DNA of 64,000 bases from Odontesthes bonariensis (lineage: Eukaryota; Chordata; Actinopteri; Atheriniformes; Atherinopsidae). Position 1 is the stretch's first letter. Each line of letters opens with the position of its first letter. Below are positions 58,391-64,000 of this stretch, piece after piece. The notes below the pieces were generated by a model. It worked only from the letters and a program-made list of their open reading frames with translations. It was not told the origin of the DNA and did not search any database. The DNA lies in the NCBI RefSeq assembly GCF_027942865.1, contig NC_134524.1, positions 6,869,536 to 6,933,535 on the forward strand, read 5' to 3'. The translations under genes were made by a program, and so were the position numbers.

Positions 58391-58590
58391 ACGGGACTTT
58401 GCACTGATACATTCACCTTGAGCCCATGGTAAATGTTTGTTTTCTCCACCTTCACCATGTTCTGACAGCTATGCTAAGTAGAAGCATTCAAAACTTCTAC
58501 GTCGAGGGTGTGTTTATCCAATAGGCTCAGCTCTGAATACGAGGGAACAACAAAAAAATACTTTGTTCAACCTTTTGTGTGTGCAAATGA
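58391..58590. other. No gene seen
   Basis: Short unassigned stretch. Confidence 0.5.
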
Positions 58591-58990
58591 TTGACTGCAG
58601 GCCGTAAAGTGTGACAGCACAGAGAGGTGGCACTTTTATTTATTTTCGTTGGCCAAACTGCTGTATTGAGTTTCAAACTGTGTAGGCCTATTTTACTGAC
58701 TATTATTTACTGCAGGTTTTAGTAGTCGAGAGACATAGTGAGTTATGTAGAGACATAACATTAAAGAGGAGTATCATCATATCAGAATCAGAATCAGCGT
58801 TATTGGCCAGGTTAGACTAAACAAACAAGGAATTTGACTCCAGTAAAACTTTACTCGCAAAGTACAACATAAAAGAATAAAAATAAAAATATATATATAA
58901 TATTACAACTTAACATTTGTATGTTTTAAATTGATATTAAAAAGTGAATAATTTGTTTTTCACATTATTCGTGTTTTTTTTCACGTCAGA
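58591..58990. repeat. Duplicated non-coding segment (partner 28115-28440) with an inserted fish repeat
   Basis: 58781-58880 begins 'atcagaatcagaatcagcgt' and continues as a widespread fish retroelement tail, inserted into the duplicate. Confidence 0.6.
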
Positions 58991-59007
58991 AAGTTGTTAT
59001 TTAAAGA

Positions 59008-59391
59008 AGGCAAGGCAATTTTATTTGTAGAGCACAATTCGTACACAAGGCAATTCAAAGTGCTTTACAGCTACATAAAATCACAAGAAGGCAATAAAAT
59101 CATTCCAAAAAAACCATAAAAAATAACCATTAATTAATTAAATTAAAAGCTAAGCGTGCAGATAAAATACTTTCAGGTGTCATATGCACAGCTAAATAGA
59201 ACTGTTTTCAGCCTGGATTTAAACATGGTCAGAGTTGAGGCCTGTCTCACATCTTCTGGAAGGCTGTTCCAGATGTTAGGAGCATCAAACTGAAACGCAT
59301 TCTCACCTTGTTTAGTCCTGACTCTGGGCACCAGCAGGAGACCCCTCCCTGAGGTTCTCAGAGCCCGAGTTGGTTCATATGGCTCTAACAT
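59008..59391 (-). mobile_element. L2-type LINE 3' end
   Basis: The minus strand encodes YEPTRALRTSGRGLLLVPRV and then NIWNSLPEDVRQASTL..FKSRLKT, the C-terminus of an L2-type ORF, followed by a tail with 'aagcactttgaattgcc' and 'aataaaattgcc'. Confidence 0.75.
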
Positions 59392-59850
59392 GTCAGAGAT
59401 GTGCTTTGGTGCTGGACCATGAAGAGCAGAGCTGTTTTAAAGTCTATTCTCTGAGCGACAGGAAGCCAGTGCAGAGACCTGAGCACTGGACTAATATGGT
59501 CGTATTTCCTGGTTCTGGTCAGGACTCGAGCAGCAGCGTTCTGGATGTACTGCAGCTGTCTTATAGCCCGTCTAGAGCCCAGTGAGCAGGCCGTTACAGC
59601 AGTCTAACCTGCTGGAGACAAACGCATGGATCAGTCTCTCTAAGTCTGGTTTAGACACTATTCCTTTGATTCTGGCAATGTTTTTTAGATGGTAAAAAGC
59701 TGCTGATGTTACAGATTTAATGTGGCTGTTAAAGTTCAGGTCTGAGTCCAATATTACCCCGAGATTTCTAACTTGATTATTACGTTTTAGAGAGAGAGAC
59801 TCAAGGTGACTGATAACACTTTCTCTTTGTTTCTGTGGGCCACAGACAAT
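59392..59850. repeat. Fish interspersed repeat, reverse orientation
   Basis: 'cagcagcgttctggatgtac' and following sequence form a common fish retroelement piece. No intact ORF. Confidence 0.5.
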
Positions 59851-59854
59851 GAGT

Positions 59855-60180
59855 TCTGTGCACCTCAGTCGTAGTTCTGGTGTTGCGCAGATGAACAGGT
59901 GTGTCGGAGGTGAAACTCATATCAGTATTCCTGTGTGTCTGAATACTGTGTTTACAGCAGTGATGTATGTTTAATCGTCCCTTTGCTTTCCAAGAATGCC
60001 ATTTGTATTATTAATAAGTTAGCTCGTTGCTAATGCTAACAGTGTAAACATCTGTCAAATCTTTTCTTAAAATAAGAAATAAAGTGTTTTACAACATGAA
60101 AACTTGTTATTTAATTTCCTTCTCTGGTTTCAGTTTTGTTAAAACTTAAAACATTAAACACACAGCGTGACACAAACACA
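59855..60180. repeat. Promoter-like duplicated module, copy 4
   Basis: As 18990-19341, starting slightly later. Confidence 0.55.
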
Positions 60181-62145
60181 AAAAAATATGTATGAATATA
60201 TCAGTGTGTAGGTGGAAATTCAGCTAAAAGTGAGAGATTCATGTCACAGAAACAAATGATGTTTGTAAGTTATTGATCAGTTATCAGAGGAAACAGCAGA
60301 ACTATAACATCAGACAGACTTATTAAACAATTTGCCTTTGCAAAAAGTGTGATTGAGCGTGCTCAATTCTTTGGGTGTCATGTGTAAAACAGGAAGGGCA
60401 CTGAGTATCATCCAGGGCATTAACCTGCTTTTTAAACCGGTGAAAAATACGAATAAGTATTTAAAGTGCTTATAAGTACTAATAAATAAAAGTGTAATAT
60501 CTACAGATACTTGAGAATCATGCTCATGTAACACTTTGAGCTTTTTTTTTCATTAAAACTCTTAATCTTTTAAATATTACAACTTATTTGGAATTTATTA
60601 AAAGAAAATAGATTTTAAGTTAAAATGATTTATTTAAAATGTTGATGAATATATTTTTGTACATTTAAAACTGTATTTTCATAATTCTCATCGTAACAAT
60701 GCACCGAAGGCTTATCTTTTAAATATATCCTAAAGTTTTTGCATATTCATATTGGATTTTAACGTAATTTTAAGTACATTTTTTACACTTTAGCACATAA
60801 ACTAATAACAAAGTAAAGTGATAAGTTGCATTTAATACTCATTTTTATTAATAGAAATGTGCAAAAAGTGTGATTGAGCGTACTATTGATAAGATAACAG
60901 CATATTAATGGCATGTAGTCTAAATTTTTAGCATCCATATAAAGCAAAGTCAGTACATTTAATTTTACTGCTTCATCCTGTAAATGTTTACATACACATG
61001 TACTGAGGAGTACTTTAAGTTGCTCCACTTCAGCACAAAAATGTACAATAAAACCACTTCAAGTTCACCTTTTCTACAGTTTAATTACAAATAAAAGATA
61101 CTCAGCGTAAAACTGGTTGTTCCAAAATAGTAAAGTTAACTAATCATCACCATTAAGTTTACTCAGGGTTAGTCTGACTGCAGGTACTCCATCTCCAGGT
61201 GAGCTGAGAGCTGAGAGAAAATGTCTCAGAGCTGAAACTAAGCAGGCAAAGACGGTGAGAATGAGGCTTTTGTTCCTCTTTTTATTTGAAAAGGATCGTG
61301 TACAGATGTTATTATGTGATGCATCATACCAGATCACAGCTACAAGCTAATTTACGTCTGTAGCAAGTCAGAAAACAGACGAAGAAACTACAGAAGTTAT
61401 AGTAAAATAATCTGAATAATGAACAATGCCAACACGTCTCAAACAGTGAGACAGGATCTGACTGAGGAATCTGCAGCTCATCCACTCTGTGCTTCATTCA
61501 TCAGTTAAATAAAATGAAAATCAGTTTTGGAAATGATCACATGATCAGAACTGCAGGGGATTTAAAGCACGTGTTTCCCAAACTTCTCCATGTTTTAACC
61601 CCACCCGGCTGCCCCTGCAGACCTGCACCTGTTCTGTTAGACAACCAGTCTGAGCTGCACCTACAGGAGGTTACCTGAGGTCATCCCCACCGGAACTGTT
61701 CAGACTTTAACTTAATCAGACAGATTATAACATAAAGTGCCTTCATTAAATACCTCTGTTTTACAGTCTGATATTTCACTGGGTTCAGCTCCACTGGATC
61801 TTTTGTTGTTTAAACCTACAGAGATGAATGATAAGTGGGTTTTCTCCTGCTGTTTGAGCAGGTTCGACCCTGAGAACATCTCCTTAAAAAAGCTGTTTCC
61901 CTGCAGAAATCTAATGTAGATGAAGGAAAGGGTTATCACAACATCTTTGTTCCACTGGATTAGACACTTTTACAAAGATCCATCATCATCATGAGCTAAA
62001 TATAACTGTAACAGTGTCTGGATAAGGTCTGAAATACAGTGTCTGAATATACTGAATGAAAGTAAGAAAACAAGCAGTTCAGAGCATCTTCTAGTAAACT
62101 GGCTGCTTTCATGAATATGAAAAGATCTTTTCTGTCCTCTCAAAC
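60181..62145. other. Mostly unassigned; small internal duplication
   Basis: 60181-60340 matches the flank after the module. The motif 'caaaaagtgtgattgagcgt' occurs at 60342 and 60862, near similar short frames. Elsewhere no gene is supported. Confidence 0.45.
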
Positions 62146-62149
62146 CCCA

Positions 62150-62416
62150 GCTGGTGGAGGTGGATGGCCACCCTTCCTGGTTCTGGTTCTGCCGGAGGTT
62201 TCTTCCTGTTCAAAGGGAGTCGTTCCTCTCCACAGTCGCCTCAGGCACGCTCAGGACGGGAGATTGGACTGAAGACAAGTTTCGGGTCAATCTGTTGGTT
62301 TCCTTAGCGAGAAAATAGTTTTTGAATTGGCTCTATATAAATGAATTGGATTATTTTATAACTAATTATGATTACAATGAATTGAATTCCAAATGGCTTG
62401 AACTGGACTTTATTAT
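62150..62416. mobile_element. Fish retroelement end (reverse of the gene F copy)
   Basis: 'ttcttcctgttcaaagggag' followed by 'tcgttcctctccaca' mirrors the element at 44718-45399. Confidence 0.6.
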
Positions 62417-62705
62417 TTAAAGGGATAGTTCGCCTCTTTTGACATGAAGCTGTATGACATCCCATATTAGCAACATCATTTATGAACATCTTCTTACCCC
62501 CTGCTGCGTCCTGTGAGCAGAGTTCCAGCCTCGTTTTGGTGTTGATGAAGGTAGTCCGGCTAGATGGCCGGGGTTTAAAAAATAAAGCTTTTTGCTTCTC
62601 AAAACAATATGCGTTCAAAAGAGTAATACATTTGCATCACAAAATCGTTCTCCAGGAAAAAGTCAGACCTCACAATCAGTTGGATCTATTTTCTCTCCCT
62701 TTGTA
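62417..62705. mobile_element. Half of a TTAA foldback element
   Basis: One arm of the 45937-46585 type, beginning 'ttaaagggatagttcgcctc'. The second arm is missing. Confidence 0.7.
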
Positions 62706-62939
62706 TCAAACGACCTATGGCCGTTTAGGGTTTCCGTACTTTTCCTCCCCAGTCCGCCCCTGTTTATATGTGTTTTATGTATTTCTGGCAAAGGTTTTTA
62801 CCCATCTTTACCCACTTTTCATTGAAAGCTGAATAAAGTAGCCGATGAATCAAACATGGAATGTGGAGCGTTTGTGAAAATGCACAAAGCAAATCCCGCT
62901 GGTGTGACGAGCATTTGAAGAATGGAATCAGGTTTAACA

Positions 62940-63140
62940 CACACCAATCATGCCGTTATCGTTAAAACGATAACGGCACCTCTCGTGCATCATTCGGTAA
63001 CCATGGAGACGGCCTGGTCCCCTCAGCTGGTCACTGATGAAGTCGACTATATCAGCAGGATCACTGAGGTTTAAACACCTATTGAGCTGCAGTCGTCTCC
63101 TTAAATGACGCGGGCTGATATGAAAGCTATCTCTACAAGA
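62940..63140 (-). pseudogene. Possible integrase-type transposon fragment
   Basis: Frame with HISPRHLRRRLQLNRC, then SDPADIVDFISDQLRGPGRL and HGYRMMHERCRYR. This resembles the helix-turn-helix part preceding the rve integrase core in fish transposon proteins (SDxxDVxxFI.DQL.G.G.LHGY..MH). From memory; no catalytic core is present. Confidence 0.35.
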
Positions 63141-63205
63141 CAAACAAATAAACACAAATAAACACAAATAAACACATATAAACACATATAAACACATATA
63201 AACAG
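63141..63205. repeat. 10-bp minisatellite
   Basis: Tandem 'aaataaacac' / 'atataaacac' units. Confidence 0.75.
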
Positions 63206-64000
63206 GGGCGGGGAGAAAAAGTGGCCTTGAAAACCGTCGGTAAATTAACTCGTTATCTCGAGAAAACCATCAAAAAATTTTATGCGGACGTGTTACGTAT
63301 AAACTCCGTATAGGCTAAACTTTGATTCCAGAAAATAAAAACATGAAGCAGTTTGTTTGTGAAGGAAACAAACAATAAAAAAACATCAACTGATCATCAT
63401 GTTGATTGATTCCAGTTAATCAATAATCTGATAATCATGTAGATTTGTCTTCAAACACAAAGTGATCAAAGTCTGTCCTGAAATAAGAAGTGAACATGTT
63501 CTCTAACATTACAGAGCAGAAGCAAACAGGAAAGTTTGAACTTACAGTTTGGTTCAAAGCTGAAGAAGAAGAAGACTCGACACGCGACAGACTGAGACAC
63601 AAGTGAGCTGCTTCCTGACACAAATCAGAGCAGAGTCCCCCTGTGCTGGAGGTGGGACAGATACAAGATTCAGACAGGTGCATATAGGAGTCTCGTGCAC
63701 TCTTGTTGTCAGGTGTGTTTTTTTGACCAGGAAGAGCAATGTTTTTTGACCGCTGTGGCGTGAGGTGCAGGTCATGCCGCTGTTTGTTTGTTTGTTTGTA
63801 AGTTAACATTTATAAAAGAATAAATCCACCGGTGGTAACTTAAAGGAACGGCGTGGACATTCATTTAAACACGGTAGGAGAGCAGCAAGCCAGGACAGGC
63901 AGCCATGAGACGTCAAATGCCTTAGCTCTAGTACTAGACTGAGCTCCTGCACCAACTGGTGCAGGTTTTTGACAAAAAAAAGTTGGAACTTCGTGGGACA
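63206..64000. other. No gene seen
   Basis: Minus-strand short frames near 63435-63809 show no recognisable domain. Confidence 0.5.

Noticed and set aside
1-64000. CRISPR array
   Set aside because: All tandem repeats are microsatellites or minisatellites without spacers, and the sequence is vertebrate.

Overview
The window is eukaryotic genomic DNA, most likely from a percomorph teleost fish. It has GT-AG split genes, TATA and GC-box promoters, and fish-type repeats (L2/Maui- and RTE-like LINEs, restriction-endonuclease LINEs, hAT and TTAA miniature elements, a fish retrovirus fragment, GATA and GA microsatellites). There are no bacterial operons, ribosome binding sites, CRISPR arrays or rRNA genes. 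The species cannot be named from the sequence.

The main content is a tandem array of eight closely related genes (A to H here). Each encodes a small type I membrane protein with a signal peptide, one V-set immunoglobulin domain, a proline-rich stalk, one membrane span and a short tail. Gene model: untranslated exon 1 with two small upstream ORFs, a 152-bp untranslated exon 2, a 49-nt signal-peptide exon, a 363-nt V exon, and a stalk/membrane exon of variable length. All coding introns are phase 1. Strands are A(-), B(-), C(+), D(-), E(-), F(+), G(-), H(-). The closest families I know are B7/butyrophilin-like V-set proteins of fish (PD-L1-like or VTCN1-like); that naming is from memory, not from a search.

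Layout. 1-5 kb: gene A and its flanks. 5-13.6 kb: mainly transposon debris. 13.7-17.0 kb: gene B, whose membrane exon is missing and whose intron carries a hAT inside a hAT. 17.3-22 kb: orphan membrane exons and a truncated endogenous retrovirus. 22.0-27.3 kb: gene C with an L2 LINE nested in an AT-rich element. 27.3-31 kb: Ty3/gypsy gag debris and a restriction-endonuclease LINE. 31.3-39 kb: genes D and E. 41.5-47.3 kb: gene F with a stack of intronic insertions. 48.5-50 kb: a second LINE copy. 51-58.4 kb: genes G and H. 58.4-64 kb: repeats and unassigned sequence.

The block C(+) D(-) E(-) is repeated as F(+) G(-) H(-) with a shift of about 19.5 kb, including the LINE copies and a shared intronic miniature element. 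A and B look like remnants of an earlier copy. Orphan membrane exons next to the promoters suggest that the ancestral unit held four genes of alternating strand. The genes differ mainly in a patch of the V domain, in the FG loop, in stalk length (in-frame 15-bp repeat), in membrane and tail residues, and in their promoters. This is the pattern expected of a fast-changing paired-receptor or immune ligand family.
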